Shown here piece by piece: positions 34,717 to 45,078 of a DNA stretch of 64,000 nt. Location of the stretch: contig NZ_CP134197.1 in NCBI RefSeq assembly GCF_031585635.1, positions 248,001-312,000 of the forward strand, written 5' to 3'. How positions within the stretch are numbered: the first letter of the stretch is position 1; every line of letters starts with the position of its first letter. A program made the translations under genes and the position numbers. Below the pieces are notes generated by a model. That model was not told the DNA's origin. It worked only from the letters and a program-made list of their open reading frames with translations, and searched no databases. This stretch comes from Paraburkholderia sp. FT54. GTDB lineage: Bacteria > Pseudomonadota > Gammaproteobacteria > Burkholderiales > Burkholderiaceae.

Positions 34717-37700
34717 TTATTCTGCGAATTGCGTTTCGCGCTCGTGCAGTTGGGCAAGCCGCGACGTGTCTTTGCGGCGATCGAACCACGGATAAACGGT
34801 CGGCAAAACCAGCAGCGTCAGCAAGGTTGCCGACACAAGGCCACCGATAACGACAGTCGCTAGCGGACGCTGGACTTCCGCACCCGAGCTCATCGAGAAG
34901 GCCATGGGCAGAAAGCCGAGGCTGGCTACGGTCGCCGTCATTAGCACTGGCCTCAACCTGGTCGCGGCAGCCTGTTTCGCAGCCTTGACGGCACTCAAGC
35001 CGCGACCCCGCATCTCAACGATGCTGCTGACCAGAACGACGCCGTTGAGCACGGCAATACCGAAGAGCGCGATAAAGCCGACCGCGGCGGAAATACTGAA
35101 CGGCAGTCCTCGTATCCAGAGGGCAAGAATGCCGCCGATCGCTGCAAACGGCACGTTGCAGAAGATGAGCGCTGCAAGGCTGGCATTGCCGAACATCAGG
35201 TAGAGCAGCGCAAAGATCACAACAAGCGAGATGGGCACCACGACGTAAAGCCGTGCCATCGCGTCCTGCAGGTTCTTGAAGCTGCCACCCCACGACACGG
35301 TGTACCCGGGCGGGAACTTGACCTGCGTCTTGACCGCATGTTGTGCGGCGAGGACGAAGCCGGCGAGGTCGCGGCCGCGCACGTTGGCCTGAACGAGGAT
35401 GACGCGCCTGCCTTCCTTGCGCTCAATGGACGACGGTCCCGGCTCCATGCGAATGTCCGCCACCTCCGACAGCGGCACGGCACGGCCATCGCCATTGCTG
35501 ATGCGTAGCGCACTGATGCGTGCCACATCGTCGCGATCCTTCGGTTGCAAGCGTACCCGGATATCGAACTGACCTTCACCGTCGACAACCGTCCCGACAT
35601 TGCGACCGCCCAACGACTGCACGACATCGAGTACCTGGCTCGCATTCAGTCCGTAGCGGGCCACCGCGTCGCGCTTGACGATGACACGCAGGTAAGGCTG
35701 GCCAGTCGTCTGCTGCGCCGCGACGTCTGCGGCACCTGGCACCCGCGAGATCACAGCCGCAACCCGTTCGGCGGTCTCGTGCAGTGTTTGCAGATCGTTC
35801 CCGTGAATCTCCACGGCAACATCGGCCTGGACGCCCGCGAGTATGTCGTCCATGCGCATCTGGATCGGCTGCGCCCAATCGAGCGTCAGGCCTGGGACGG
35901 CGCGATCCAACGCCGCGGAGTACCTGGTGACGAGCCCGTCCTGGGTTTGCGCCGTCTTCCACTCGGATTGCGGCTTCAGCGTGATGAAGGTGTCGCTTTG
36001 CTCCACGCCCATCGGGTCGGTCGGAATCTCCGAGCTGCCGCCTAGCGTGACGGCGGACTGCACTTCGGGAAAGCGCATCAGCGTGCGTTCGACCATGGTT
36101 TGCGCCTCTACCGCGGACTGCACGGATATGCCGGGCAGCTTCGTCGTCGTGACGGTCAGCGCCCCTTCGTCCAGGCGCGGCAGAAATTCAGCGCCCAGCC
36201 TCGTGGCGGCGAAGACCGCGACCACGAGCAGCGCGATGGCGAGCCCCATCGTCAGCGCAGGCTGTCGCGCGGCACGCGCGAGAATCGGTTCATAGCGCAG
36301 GCGCACCCAGTGAAGGATGCGGCTCTCGCGCTCTGCGACCTTGCCGCGCAGCAACAGGCTGGCGAGCACCGGCATGACCGTCAGTGTGAGGACGAGCGAC
36401 GCGAGCAACGCGAAGATAACGGTTATCGCCATCGGCCGGAACATTTTGCCTTCAACGCCTTGAAGGCTCAGTATCGGAAGGTAGACGGCCGTGATGATGA
36501 GGACCGCGAACGTCACAGGCCGGGAGACTTCTTTTGCTGCCTCCAGCACGAGCGGGCGTAACGGCCGATTGGGCGCCTCGGCGCGCCGCCGCACAACGTT
36601 TTCGATCATCACGACCGCACCGTCGACGAGCAGGCCGAAATCGATCGCGCCGAGACTCATCAGATTGCCCGATAGTCCCGTAGCGTACATGGCGATGACG
36701 GCCACCAGCATCGACAGCGGAATCGCCATGGCGACGATCAGTCCTGCGCGCGCATTCCCGAGCAGCAGAAGCAGCACCGCGATGACGAGCACCGCACCTT
36801 CGACCATGTTGTGAGCGACCGTATGCAGCACCCGGTCCATCAGGTCCGCGCGGTTATAGTAGGGCGCAACCTCGACGCCGGGCGGCAGCGTCTGGTTGAT
36901 TTCCTTGATCGCGTCCTGCACGCGCTGTGCGACGACGCGCGTGTTTTGCCCGATACCCATCAGCACGACGCCGACGACGGCTTCGCCTTTGCCGTCACGC
37001 GTGACCGCGCCGAGCCGGGGCATTGGCGCTTCGTCGGCATGCGCCACGTCATGAACGTAAAGCGGTGTGCCGCCCGCGGCGGTACGCAGCACGATGTTGC
37101 CGATGTCGGTCGTGTTGCGCAGCAACCCCTCGCCGCGGATAATCGATTCTCCGCCGTTGTGCTCGATTGTCGCGCCGCCTGTTGCGCCGTTGTTCGCCTG
37201 CACCGCATTGAAGATGTCGCCGACCGACAGGCCGTAACGTGTGAGCGCATCGTCGTCGACCTGCACTTCGTACGTCTTCAGGAGGCCGCCGTTCACATTC
37301 ACGTCGACCACGCCTTGCACCTGGCGCAGCCTTGGTGCGATCTGCCAGTCGAGCAGTGTACGCAACGTCATCAGCGACTGCCCGTGGCCACGCACCTGAA
37401 ACTGATAAATCTCGCTAAGGCCATCCGACAGCGGCCCCATCTGCGGCGCGGTCGTGCCGGGCGGAAGCTGTATCGTCTGCAACCGCTCACTGATCAGATT
37501 GCGGTCGAGGTACAGGTTCGTAGCGTCGGCGAATCGCACGTAAATGACGGAAAGACCGTAACGCGAGATCGAGCGCAGGCTCTGCATGCCTGGCAGGCCC
37601 TGCAGCGCGAGCTCGACAGGTGCCGTGATCGAGCGCTCGACATCGACTGGCGCGAGGCCGGGCGCCTGAGTCGTCACCAGCACCTGCTGCGGCGAGATGT

Positions 37701-37821
37701 CCGGCTCAGCATCGAAGGGCAACCGTTGCATGCTGTAGAGCCCGGCGACGATCAGTACGGCGACGAGAATCAAAACGGCGGCGCGATTTTTCAGTGCCGC
37801 CTCGACAAGTTTGGTAATCAT
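34717..37821 (-). CDS. Heavy-metal efflux RND pump (HME family, CusA/CzcA-like)
   Basis: 1034 residues, the usual length. The signature DFGLLVDGAVVMIENVVRR (about 395-415) contains the Asp, Asp and Glu that relay protons in CzcA-type pumps and separates it from drug pumps. Twelve membrane segments with two large periplasmic loops are visible. It is preceded by the membrane-fusion gene (16-bp gap) and followed by the outer-membrane factor. Exports divalent metal or Cu/Ag ions from periplasm or cytoplasm; the ion cannot be told from sequence alone. A CusRS-like pair upstream suggests metal-sensed expression. Confidence 0.93.
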   Translation of the reverse strand: MITKLVEAALKNRAAVLILVAVLIVAGLYSMQRLPFDAEPDISPQQVLVTTQAPGLAPVDVERSITAPVELALQGLPGMQSLRSISRYGLSVIYVRFADATNLYLDRNLISERLQTIQLPPGTTAPQMGPLSDGLSEIYQFQVRGHGQSLMTLRTLLDWQIAPRLRQVQGVVDVNVNGGLLKTYEVQVDDDALTRYGLSVGDIFNAVQANNGATGGATIEHNGGESIIRGEGLLRNTTDIGNIVLRTAAGGTPLYVHDVAHADEAPMPRLGAVTRDGKGEAVVGVVLMGIGQNTRVVAQRVQDAIKEINQTLPPGVEVAPYYNRADLMDRVLHTVAHNMVEGAVLVIAVLLLLLGNARAGLIVAMAIPLSMLVAVIAMYATGLSGNLMSLGAIDFGLLVDGAVVMIENVVRRRAEAPNRPLRPLVLEAAKEVSRPVTFAVLIITAVYLPILSLQGVEGKMFRPMAITVIFALLASLVLTLTVMPVLASLLLRGKVAERESRILHWVRLRYEPILARAARQPALTMGLAIALLVVAVFAATRLGAEFLPRLDEGALTVTTTKLPGISVQSAVEAQTMVERTLMRFPEVQSAVTLGGSSEIPTDPMGVEQSDTFITLKPQSEWKTAQTQDGLVTRYSAALDRAVPGLTLDWAQPIQMRMDDILAGVQADVAVEIHGNDLQTLHETAERVAAVISRVPGAADVAAQQTTGQPYLRVIVKRDAVARYGLNASQVLDVVQSLGGRNVGTVVDGEGQFDIRVRLQPKDRDDVARISALRISNGDGRAVPLSEVADIRMEPGPSSIERKEGRRVILVQANVRGRDLAGFVLAAQHAVKTQVKFPPGYTVSWGGSFKNLQDAMARLYVVVPISLVVIFALLYLMFGNASLAALIFCNVPFAAIGGILALWIRGLPFSISAAVGFIALFGIAVLNGVVLVSSIVEMRGRGLSAVKAAKQAAATRLRPVLMTATVASLGFLPMAFSMSSGAEVQRPLATVVIGGLVSATLLTLLVLPTVYPWFDRRKDTSRLAQLHERETQFAE

Positions 37822-37837
37822 GGCATGCGCTCGCGGA

Positions 37838-39112
37838 TCAGCCTTCGTCGGGAATGGTGCTCTTCAAGAGCGCGGCCTTCAGCCAGTAGCTGCCGTTGGC
37901 GACGACGGACGCGCCGGCCGACAGGCCAGTGAGAATCTGTGTCATGCCGTCGGCGGCATAGCCGGTGCGAACGGCGCGCCACGTGAAATGGCCATTGCCG
38001 GAAGGGACAAATACGGCTGGCTGTCCATTCACATCCTGGAGCGCCGCGTCGGGCACAAGCGTCGCATCCCGACCGAGGGGCGCCTGAATCTCGACCGTGC
38101 CGAACATATTTGCGCGGAGTGCGCCGTCGCCGTTCGGCAGCTCGCAGCGGACCGCTACTGTGCCGGTGTTGGGGTCGACCTGGTCGGCGACATCGATGAT
38201 GCGGCCGGTGAATTGTCGATCGCTATACGCATCGAGGTGGACAAGCACCGTCTGACCGGGGCGTACTTCGGCGGCATCGCGTTCAGGGACGTTGGCTTGC
38301 ACCCACATCGTCGAAAGATCGGCCAGCGTCACAATCGGCGACGACGGGTCGACGATGTTGCCGGCGGCCGTGCTCACGCTGCTGATCACACCATCGAACG
38401 GCGCGACGAGCGCCCCTAGCGAATCGCCCGGACCCAGTCGGGCTAGCGTGGCCGTTCCATTGCTTCGGCTCGCCGGGGCACCGATCGGCATCAGCCGTTG
38501 CTGCATGCCTTGCCACTTCTGCAGGTCTGCTTGCCGCGACTTCAGCATGGCCTGTGCATTGACCGCAGCAGCACGGCGGCGGTCGAGTTCGCTCTGCGCG
38601 ATGCCGCCTGTGGCGACGAGCTCGGTGCCGCGCTGCAGTGCTGCATTGGCCGCATCGGCTGCAGCCTTTGCGTCCGCCACCGCGGCCGACGCGCTTGCGA
38701 CCTGACTACGCACGTCGCTCAAGTCGAACTCGTCCAGCGTGGCGAGCCGTTGCCCCGCGCGTACATGGTCGCCTGCGGCGACATCGACAGCAACGATCCT
38801 TGCCCTTGAAGGAGAGCCTAGCTGCGCGAGCCGCTTCGCGTTGAATGCGACAACACCGGTAGCGGCAATCGTATGCACGCCTGGTCGAAGCTCCACTTTC
38901 GCGAACTGCAAGTTAACGTTCGCGAGCGCCTCGGGCGACAGGTCCACGGTAGTGGGCAGAGGCGGAGCTTGATCGACTGCTGTGGCTGGCGGCGCTGACC
39001 CGGTAGCCGCGGGGGAAGTCCGCGAGTGGAGGTAAAACAAGGCACCGCAAAGAACGAGGATGCCCGCTGCACCGACAGACAACTGCAGACGCTTGCGATA
39101 GCGGATGTTCAC
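37838..39112 (-). CDS. Membrane-fusion protein of the metal efflux system (CzcB/CusB-like)
   Basis: 424 residues. One N-terminal membrane anchor (LSVGAAGILVLCGALFYL), then the lipoyl-like half motif ARIVAVDVAAGDHVRAGQRLATLDEFDLSD, a helical hairpin (SASAAVADAKAAADAANAALQRG...), the second lipoyl half (LGALVAPFDGVISSV) and beta-barrel domains. It links the pump to the outer-membrane factor. There is no His-rich metal-binding N-terminal extension of the CzcB type. First gene of the three-gene operon. Confidence 0.9.
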   Translation of the reverse strand: MNIRYRKRLQLSVGAAGILVLCGALFYLHSRTSPAATGSAPPATAVDQAPPLPTTVDLSPEALANVNLQFAKVELRPGVHTIAATGVVAFNAKRLAQLGSPSRARIVAVDVAAGDHVRAGQRLATLDEFDLSDVRSQVASASAAVADAKAAADAANAALQRGTELVATGGIAQSELDRRRAAAVNAQAMLKSRQADLQKWQGMQQRLMPIGAPASRSNGTATLARLGPGDSLGALVAPFDGVISSVSTAAGNIVDPSSPIVTLADLSTMWVQANVPERDAAEVRPGQTVLVHLDAYSDRQFTGRIIDVADQVDPNTGTVAVRCELPNGDGALRANMFGTVEIQAPLGRDATLVPDAALQDVNGQPAVFVPSGNGHFTWRAVRTGYAADGMTQILTGLSAGASVVANGSYWLKAALLKSTIPDEG

Positions 39113-39222
39113 GAAAGCTCTCGATGGTTGAACAAACGTTGGGGCTCCGAGGGATCGCGACGGCTTCCCTCAGTGCTGGAGAGCGTATTTTCGTGTTCCG
39201 CGTCTGATTGCGAGGTGGCGGC

Positions 39223-39244
39223 AAGATGTCATTTCGGACATCTT
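39223..39244. promoter_or_regulatory. Perfect inverted repeat upstream of the efflux operon
   Basis: AAGATGTC (39223-39230) and GACATCTT (39237-39244) with a 6-base spacer, about 110 bp before the membrane-fusion gene and 150 bp after the kinase gene. It contains TGTCAT, found also in the site at 41671. Candidate response-regulator operator. Confidence 0.5.
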
Positions 39245-39391
39245 GGGGGGCAAGCGCAGATTGCGCCGTTGGTTTTCGGACGGAAGGCGGATGCGGCGCG
39301 AGCCAGGATGCGCCGTCTTGAGCGGATCAGCTAGCGGAACTTCTGCGAGAAAAGAATGCCGCGCGATTGCGCGGCACGGCGACTCAGGGTG

Positions 39392-40786
39392 TCACTCGAT
39401 AACGGAAGGAAAGTAAAGCGTGAAGGTCGTCAAGCCGGCGCGGCTCACGACGTCCACTCGGCCACGATGCAACTCCATGATCGATCGCACGATGGCGAGG
39501 CCGAGTCCCATGTTCTTCGCCGACCCTTGCCGCGCGGAATTGACTCGATAAAAGCGGTCGAAGATCTTGTCGATATGCTCGGGCGGGATGGTTTGACCGG
39601 TGTTCGTGACTTCCACGGCGACGTACTCGTCGGACCGGTAGGCGCGCAGCGCGATCTTCGATTCGGCGTCAGCATGCGCAAGCGCGTTCGATACCAGGTT
39701 GCTGAGGGCGCGTCGAAGCATCGACGGATCGGCGCGAACCTGGATCGCGCCGTCGATGGCGAAATGGACGCCCTTGTTCTCGGCCACTCCTTCAAAGTAC
39801 GAGGTGAGCCTTGCGAACTCCTCATGGCAATCGAGTACCCCCGGCCGAAGCAGTTCCTTTGAATGGTCCGCTCGCGCGAGGAACAGCATGGTCTCGATCA
39901 TCCGTTGAAGGCGCTGGCATTCTTCGATGTTCGAGTCGATGAGTGTTTCGTACTCCTCGGTGGATCGCTCACGCGAAAGAGTGATTTCCGATGCGCTGAT
40001 CATGTTGGCGAGCGGAGTGCGCATATCGTGCGCCAGATCGGACGAGAACTGCGAGAGTTGCGCAAATGCACGCTGAAGCCTGTCGAGCATCCGGTTCACC
40101 GGACCCGCGATGTCATGGAGTTCGACGGGTCCGCAGCCAATGTCGAGGCGCTCGCCAAGATTGTGGGCTTCAATGCGCGAAATTCGTTGGCCGATGGTTT
40201 TGACCGGCCTCAATCCCCGCTTTGCGATGGCGTAGCCAAGTAGACCCATCAGCGCGGAACCACCGAGGAGCACGAGCCATACATCGCCTTGATAATCGCG
40301 AAGGACGGAGTAGCGTTCCTTCGCTTCATGGGCGAGCAGCACGCGTATCGATTCACCTGAAGGCAACGTTTCGTCGCCGAATACGCAGCGAGAAGGCCCG
40401 ATGGACGGGGGAGAGCATGAATAAGTCTGTTGTTCTGCCGGATTGCCAGACCCAATCGAAAGCAAGGGCTGGTCCCCACGGCTCAAGTCGGCCACTACCC
40501 TTCCTTGCCCATCCAGTATGGCGAATGAGATTGCGGGATGTGCGAGCAACGCCTCGCGAAACACGCCGCTATTTTTGCCGATCGCCTCTGCCGAGCCGAA
40601 TCCGCGAGCTGCCGCCAGAAACCCGTCGAGCTGGACCGAAATCTCGCTGTCGTCGCGGTCCATGAGTTGGCTCGACAGCGAATGATAGAGAAGGGCGCCG
40701 GCCAGCGAGAGCACCAGTACGGCGACGACGGTGAAAGCGACACTCAGGCGCCTGAGCAGCGAGTACGCTCCGTCGGCGGCAATCAT
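39392..40786 (-). CDS. Heavy-metal sensor histidine kinase (CusS-like)
   Basis: 464 residues. N-terminal membrane helix ([19 protein letters not shown]), a periplasmic domain of about 140 residues with a Cys pair ([14 protein letters not shown]), a second helix ([18 protein letters not shown]), HAMP, HisKA with His in [14 protein letters not shown], and HATPase with [14 protein letters not shown] and [11 protein letters not shown]. The Cys pair may bind the metal ligand; that is inference. Its start overlaps the regulator stop by four bases, so the two are translationally coupled. Confidence 0.9.
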   Translation of the reverse strand: MIAADGAYSLLRRLSVAFTVVAVLVLSLAGALLYHSLSSQLMDRDDSEISVQLDGFLAAARGFGSAEAIGKNSGVFREALLAHPAISFAILDGQGRVVADLSRGDQPLLSIGSGNPAEQQTYSCSPPSIGPSRCVFGDETLPSGESIRVLLAHEAKERYSVLRDYQGDVWLVLLGGSALMGLLGYAIAKRGLRPVKTIGQRISRIEAHNLGERLDIGCGPVELHDIAGPVNRMLDRLQRAFAQLSQFSSDLAHDMRTPLANMISASEITLSRERSTEEYETLIDSNIEECQRLQRMIETMLFLARADHSKELLRPGVLDCHEEFARLTSYFEGVAENKGVHFAIDGAIQVRADPSMLRRALSNLVSNALAHADAESKIALRAYRSDEYVAVEVTNTGQTIPPEHIDKIFDRFYRVNSARQGSAKNMGLGLAIVRSIMELHRGRVDVVSRAGLTTFTLYFPSVIE

Positions 40787-41454
40787 GGCCGCTCTTCCAT
40801 CACATAGCCCATGCCACGGACTGTATGGAGCAGTTTCTTCTCGAATGGGTTGTCGATCTTTGCGCGCAGACGCCTGACGGCCACTTCAACGACGTTCGTA
40901 TCGCTGTCGAAGTTCATGTCCCAGACGTGTGACGTGACGACCGCGCGCGTGATCACTTCACCCTGCCTCTCGGCGAGGAGTTTCACAAGCGTGAATTCCT
41001 GCGCAGTCAGGTCGATGCGGACGTCACCGCGCCGCACACGGCGCCTGAGGAGGTCGATTTCCATATCGCCGACACGCAGCACAGTGTCGACCGATTGCGT
41101 GGGTCTGCGCAGCACCGCGCGAATCCGCGCAAGAAATTCGGAGTAGACGAACGGCTTCGCCAGGTAATCGTCTGCCCCCGATTCAAGTCCGGCGACTTTG
41201 TCGTCGACCGCATCGCGCGCCGTCAGGAGGAGCACGGGTGTGCGCTTTTTTGCTCTCAGGCGCTTGAGCACCTCGAACCCGTCGATGCCCGGGAGCATGA
41301 CGTCGAGTACGATGAGATCGTAGTCTTCATGGAGTGCGAGGAACAAACCGTCGTTGCCATCGTTAGAGACATCAACGGTGAAGCTTGCCTCCATCAGGCC
41401 TTTACGAAGGTACGAGGCCATCTTCGGTTCGTCTTCGACGATCAGGATACGCAT
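40783..41454 (-). CDS. OmpR-family response regulator (CusR/CopR-like)
   Basis: 223 residues. Receiver domain with VEDEPKM, phospho-Asp in [13 protein letters not shown] and Lys in LAKPF, then a winged-helix output domain ([43 protein letters not shown]). Start ATG 41454 (MRILIVEDE), not 41487. Pairs with the kinase by an ATGA overlap and probably activates the efflux operon and its own gene through TGTCAT-type boxes. Confidence 0.92.
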   Translation of the reverse strand: MRILIVEDEPKMASYLRKGLMEASFTVDVSNDGNDGLFLALHEDYDLIVLDVMLPGIDGFEVLKRLRAKKRTPVLLLTARDAVDDKVAGLESGADDYLAKPFVYSEFLARIRAVLRRPTQSVDTVLRVGDMEIDLLRRRVRRGDVRIDLTAQEFTLVKLLAERQGEVITRAVVTSHVWDMNFDSDTNVVEVAVRRLRAKIDNPFEKKLLHTVRGMGYVMEERP

Positions 41455-42138
41455 GATGAAAACCCTTTTGCACAGCACGTCGTGCATTCAATGCGGATAG
41501 TACATTTCGCTAACTTCATCTGCGCAGCGTATGGAAATGGGGCAGAGTCAATTGGGTAATGACAAGGATTACCAATCCTCGCAATTCTATTGGAATCAGT
41601 TCGGCAGTGCTCTTCGAAGCGACAGACAGGTAATTGTAAAAAGACTTCGTTGCGTCAAGATGGACGGAAAATGACAAAAAAGTCATGAATCCGGACGCTG
41701 ATCCGGTCATGGCTTGAGCGCAGTTGACGATGACAGTGCAGGGAAGAGGCCGTTGGCAATATTGCGACTCAAGTGCCGCAATGAGAGCAGTTCGCTGCCG
41801 CAAGCCGCACCTGTCGCATCCCGACCGGTTTGCAAACAGGGCGCGTCGGCCACATCGTCATTTTTCTGCCAATGGTTCATCGGCCTATTGTGACACGTGC
41901 GACCTGTCCGCTGTCTTGATCGGTGAACGTCCGCGTCTCATGGATGCAAGGAACAATTGGCGGCTCATTCCCGATGTCCAGATCCAGACCTGACGTCGAT
42001 GTCATGTGAGCGTCAGGACACGTCCACTTTCGCTTTGCAAAATAACGGCTGCTCCCGCCCGTTGCGGCGAGGCAGGAGATCAGTGGTTTCGATCACTGCT
42101 GGAAGCCGACCAAACCCACATTCATGAGGTAATCCACG
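41455..42138. other. Intergenic regulatory region
   Basis: 684 bp between the divergent response regulator and the first DUF4148 gene. Holds the inverted repeat at 41671-41686; no protein gene is supported. Confidence 0.45.
41671..41686. promoter_or_regulatory. CusR/CopR-like box
   Basis: ATGAC-AAAAAA-GTCAT in the context GAAAATGAC...GTCATGAAT. It closely resembles the CusR/CopR consensus AAATGACAA-N2-TTGTCATTT. It is 217 bp upstream of the response-regulator start and could serve the divergent DUF4148 gene too. Confidence 0.55.
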
Positions 42139-42450
42139 ATGAAGTCGTATTTTTATGCTGCCCTGGTTACTGGGCTACTCGCGCTCCCGACCGCCTCCTT
42201 CGCTCAGGACGCGAGTGTGTCAGTGACGCGTGCGGACGTGCAGTCGGACCTGATCAAGTTGGAACAGGCCGGCTACCGGCCGAGCAAACTGAAGTATCCG
42301 GCTGATATCCAGACGGCAGGGGCCCGCCTCAACGCGCATGACGTCATTCCATCGAGCAACACCGAGGTGGGTGGCGTGTTGAGTGGCTCTTCGCAGGTGG
42401 GTGCGCCCATGACGACCGCGGACGCTCACTCGATCTATTCCCACCACTAA
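42139..42450 (+). CDS. DUF4148 exported small protein
   Basis: 103 residues. Signal peptide MKSYFYAALVTGLLALPTASFA, then the DUF4148 pattern TRADVQSDLIKLEQAGYRPSKLKYPADIQTA. DUF4148 proteins are numerous in Burkholderia-group bacteria; their role is unknown. It lies 450 bp downstream of a CusR-like box that faces both ways, so metal control is possible. Confidence 0.85.
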   Translation: MKSYFYAALVTGLLALPTASFAQDASVSVTRADVQSDLIKLEQAGYRPSKLKYPADIQTAGARLNAHDVIPSSNTEVGGVLSGSSQVGAPMTTADAHSIYSHH

Positions 42451-42679
42451 TACTGAACGTCAGTGCACGCGGTGACCACACGGTTGTGGTACCGGCGCAC
42501 CTTTTCCTGCGGAGCAACACGCCCGAAGTCCGGCGTGTTGCTATGGTCACACGAAAGTGAAGATCCGCTCGTACGGCAGGCGCGACTTCGGTGGCTTCGC
42601 GTTGAAACACTGATCGCTGCGACGGCCGAAGGCCGCCAGTACGACCCTCATCAGCCCAGGTTTGCGCAGCCCAAGCTCG

Positions 42680-42773
42680 ATGCTCTGCCAGCGTCTTGTC
42701 GCCCTTGAGCGCTGCGAGTGCCACCTTTGCCGTGATTGCCGGTGAGTGTGTCCGTTGGTTTCGCTTTCGTCAT
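42680..42773 (-). pseudogene. IS3-family OrfA remnant
   Basis: A short N-terminal fragment. From the ATG at 42773 one frame gives MTKA, and after small frame changes VALAALKGDKTLAE appears, the hallmark of IS3-family OrfA (SPAFKAKVALAALKGDKTLAEL). No OrfB is nearby. Confidence 0.5.
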
Positions 42774-42976
42774 CTTCTGGTTCCTTGTCGCCGGCCATTA
42801 TGACCGGCTCACGCCCCAGCTTTTCCACTCAATGATCAGTCCGATTCCCGGAGCCACCTCTGTGAGGGACAAAGAGTCCACGTTCCCGGCGGATAGGCAC
42901 GCTGGCTGAATTAGCGGACAACATTAGCGCTGCTGTGAATACGGCTGGCAGAATTAACGAACTTCAACAGCAGGTT

Positions 42977-43324
42977 TCACCATTGCACCGAACGATGCAT
43001 ACGCCTTTTCCCCGGACCTGGTGGAGGAAATTGGAATCCCATGAAAGGAGCACGGTGGGAGAAGAACCGGTACTTCCGGGGATACGGACACCGGTCCTGG
43101 GACTTTGCAAAGTCGAACCCATATTCGATCTTGAATGCTTTTTTGTAGAGAGGATCATAGTAAGGTCCTTGGGATGCATCTTTCGGAGATTGCGACGGCA
43201 CGACCCACTCTTCGTACGACTCGGCAGCATCGACATTCAGCGGCGAACGTTCGTTTCTTGTATGGAACGCGGCACGTCCGCCAATCTGTCGGCGCCCAAC
43301 CAGGCGGTTGAACCACGCGGGCAT
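42977..43324 (-). CDS. Hypothetical protein overlapping the end of the second DUF4148 gene
   Basis: 115 residues. Its ATG shares one base with the stop of the DUF4148 gene upstream (TGATG), a pattern seen in coupled genes. The middle (ESYEEWVVPSQSPKDASQGPYYDPLYKKAFKIEYGFDF) looks protein-like, Tyr- and Asp-rich; no family is known and no signal is seen. Could be a chance frame. Confidence 0.3.
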   Translation of the reverse strand: MPAWFNRLVGRRQIGGRAAFHTRNERSPLNVDAAESYEEWVVPSQSPKDASQGPYYDPLYKKAFKIEYGFDFAKSQDRCPYPRKYRFFSHRAPFMGFQFPPPGPGKRRMHRSVQW

Positions 43325-43611
43325 CAGTTCGAGGCCGGCACGGGATGAGCCGCAGGCATCCCCGCTGTGTTCACCTTGTGTGCCCGGTCCGTGCTGTGCT
43401 GGATCGCGTAGGTTCTGCGGTTGCGAGCGATCGTGGTGGCGGACGGCGGATAGTCGTTCTTCGGAGATGGGACCAGTCCTTCGGCCTGGGCCTGTTGCAG
43501 TTGCGCGATGACCTCCGCATGCGTCAGTGCGGACGGATCGGATTGAGCGAAGGCATTCGCGCCGAACGCCAGGCTGAGTGCGGTGGCGGCAACAGCCGTA
43601 AGCAGTTTCAT
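43324..43611 (-). CDS. DUF4148 exported small protein, second copy
   Basis: 95 residues. Signal peptide MKLLTAVAATALSLAFGANAFA, then SDPSALTHAEVIAQLQQAQAEGLVPSPKNDYPPSATTI, the DUF4148 pattern. Two TTGTCATT motifs (43668 and 43710) lie 57-110 bp upstream. It faces the same island as the copy at 42139 but is only distantly similar, so it is not a recent duplication. Confidence 0.85.
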   Translation of the reverse strand: MKLLTAVAATALSLAFGANAFAQSDPSALTHAEVIAQLQQAQAEGLVPSPKNDYPPSATTIARNRRTYAIQHSTDRAHKVNTAGMPAAHPVPASN

Positions 43612-43922
43612 GATGTCTCTCCGGGTAGATGCAAGAAATGACTGGGTTTAACCGCGCTTCTCATTCTTGTCATTTCCCATGTCGGAGCACTGACCGCGAG
43701 ATTACCGTTTTGTCATTCCCGCCCGTCTGACGGCACGCCACGCAGGGCCACGCGACATCCCCGCACATTCGCATCAGCGTTTGCATTACAGAACGGTGAT
43801 CTATCCGACAGCAACCCGACAGCGCCGTCACGCCGCACTCCTGACACGCGAAGCCTGCGTCACGCGCCACCGGAGCACCACAGCGACGCGTCCCTCCATC
43901 GGCCTCTTTTCAGGAACCCGCC
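43612..43922. other. Intergenic region with TTGTCATT motifs
   Basis: 311 bp between the DUF4148 gene and the RND remnant. Contains TTGTCATTTCCC at 43668 and TTGTCATTCCCGCC at 43710-43723; the latter 14-mer recurs at 45183-45196. Confidence 0.4.
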
Positions 43923-44254
43923 ATGTGGATTGTCAGGCTGGCACTGCGCCGGGCCTATACCTTCGTGGTCCTCGCCGTGCTGATCTTTATCGTCGGCTCG
44001 CTTTCGATACTGCGTACGCCGACCGATATCTTCCCGAATATCGACATCCCCGTGGTCAGCATCGTCTGGTCGTTAACGGCTTTTCCGCGCAGGACATGGC
44101 CGATCGCATCACGTCGAACTACGAGCGCGCGTTGACCTCGGACGTCGACGATATCGAGCACATCGAGTCGCAATCGCTGAACGGCGTCGCCGTGGTGAAG
44201 ATCTTCTTTCATCAGGGCGCGGACATCAATCGCGCGATCGCCGAGGCGGAGTAG
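43923..44254 (+). pseudogene. RND multidrug efflux pump (AcrB/MdtB type), N-terminal remnant
   Basis: The first 50 residues (MWIVRLALRRAYTFVVLAVLIF...PTDIFPNIDIPVVSIVWS) match the start of HAE1 pumps. About one base is lost near 44070 and the next frame continues GFSAQDMADRITSNYERAL, ...IEHIESQSLNGVAVVKIFFHQGADINRAIAEAE, where an IS110 remnant cuts it. About 110 of ~1040 residues survive. Confidence 0.85.
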
Positions 44255-44262
44255 GCGCTTCC

Positions 44263-44619
44263 CGTCTTGCCCTCGAGCTGTTCTGGCGGTAGTTCAACAA
44301 CCGCCGCGAAGTCGGTGCGTGCGTCGGACTAGTGCCGCAGCCTTACAACAGCGGCGAAAGCCAGGTCGACCAAGGGATCAGCAAACAGGGAAACCGGCGG
44401 GTACGCGCACTGCTGATCGAGATCGCCTGGACCTGGCTGCACTATCAGCCTTGCAGCGCATTAACGAAATGGTTTGACCAACGCACACAGGGCACAGGAC
44501 CGAACCGACGCGCACGTCGCATCGCCATCGTCGCAGTAGCGCGACGTCTTGCCATTGCACTGTGGCGCTATCTGAAAGACGGAGTCATACCCGAAGGCGT
44601 GCACCTCAAGTCAGCTTAA
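44263..44619 (+). pseudogene. IS110-family transposase, C-terminal remnant
   Basis: Reads RLALELFWR-stop-FNNRREVGACVGLVPQPYNSGESQVDQGISKQGNRRV... to HLKSA. It is a close relative of the intact transposase at 60721-61875, carrying only the last ~118 residues, with one internal TAG where the intact copy has Gln. It joins directly to the RND remnant. Confidence 0.85.
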
Positions 44620-44814
44620 GTCCCCTCAGGTTTCGCAGGAAGGAGGTAAAGGTTCGGCCAGGCAGTTTCGTAGCAATACGGTTCGAGTGAACATGCCCGT
44701 GATCACGCTGGGTTGCTGAAGCAACCGAATATTTTCAGATGGGGCATGTTCCCGGAAAGATTCCGGCGTAACGCGCATGCAGGATGAGGCCGGTGACACG
44801 TCAGCGGATAGAAG

Positions 44815-45078
44815 GTGGTGAGATGCTGGTTCTTCTCACGAGCGCAACAGCGACTTCAGACCAAACACACGGAGACACGTTACGAAGAGGTGATGCGCGG
44901 CTTCAAATCAGCGCGTCACCTGCAACGTTTCGCTTCGGTCCATGATCAGGTGGGCAATCTGTTCATGCATTGCCGTTACCACACCGACGCAAAACAGAAG
45001 CGGGCGCTTCGCACCTTGGCCTTCGAGGCGTGGGAAAGCGTGACGGGCGCTCCGACGCTGGAGCGACCCGCCGCTTAA
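44815..45078 (+). pseudogene. IS6-like transposase, C-terminal fragment
   Basis: Contains ETRYEEVMRGFKSARHLQRFASVHDQVGNLF, similar to the C-terminal ERQMKRFKSP-x-QAQRFLS-x-HDQ-x-x-NLF motif of IS6-family enzymes. The catalytic part is missing. Confidence 0.5.

Noticed and set aside
36811..37932. 373-codon plus-strand frame over the RND pump
   Set aside because: Antisense to a conserved HME pump; composition of a shadow frame.
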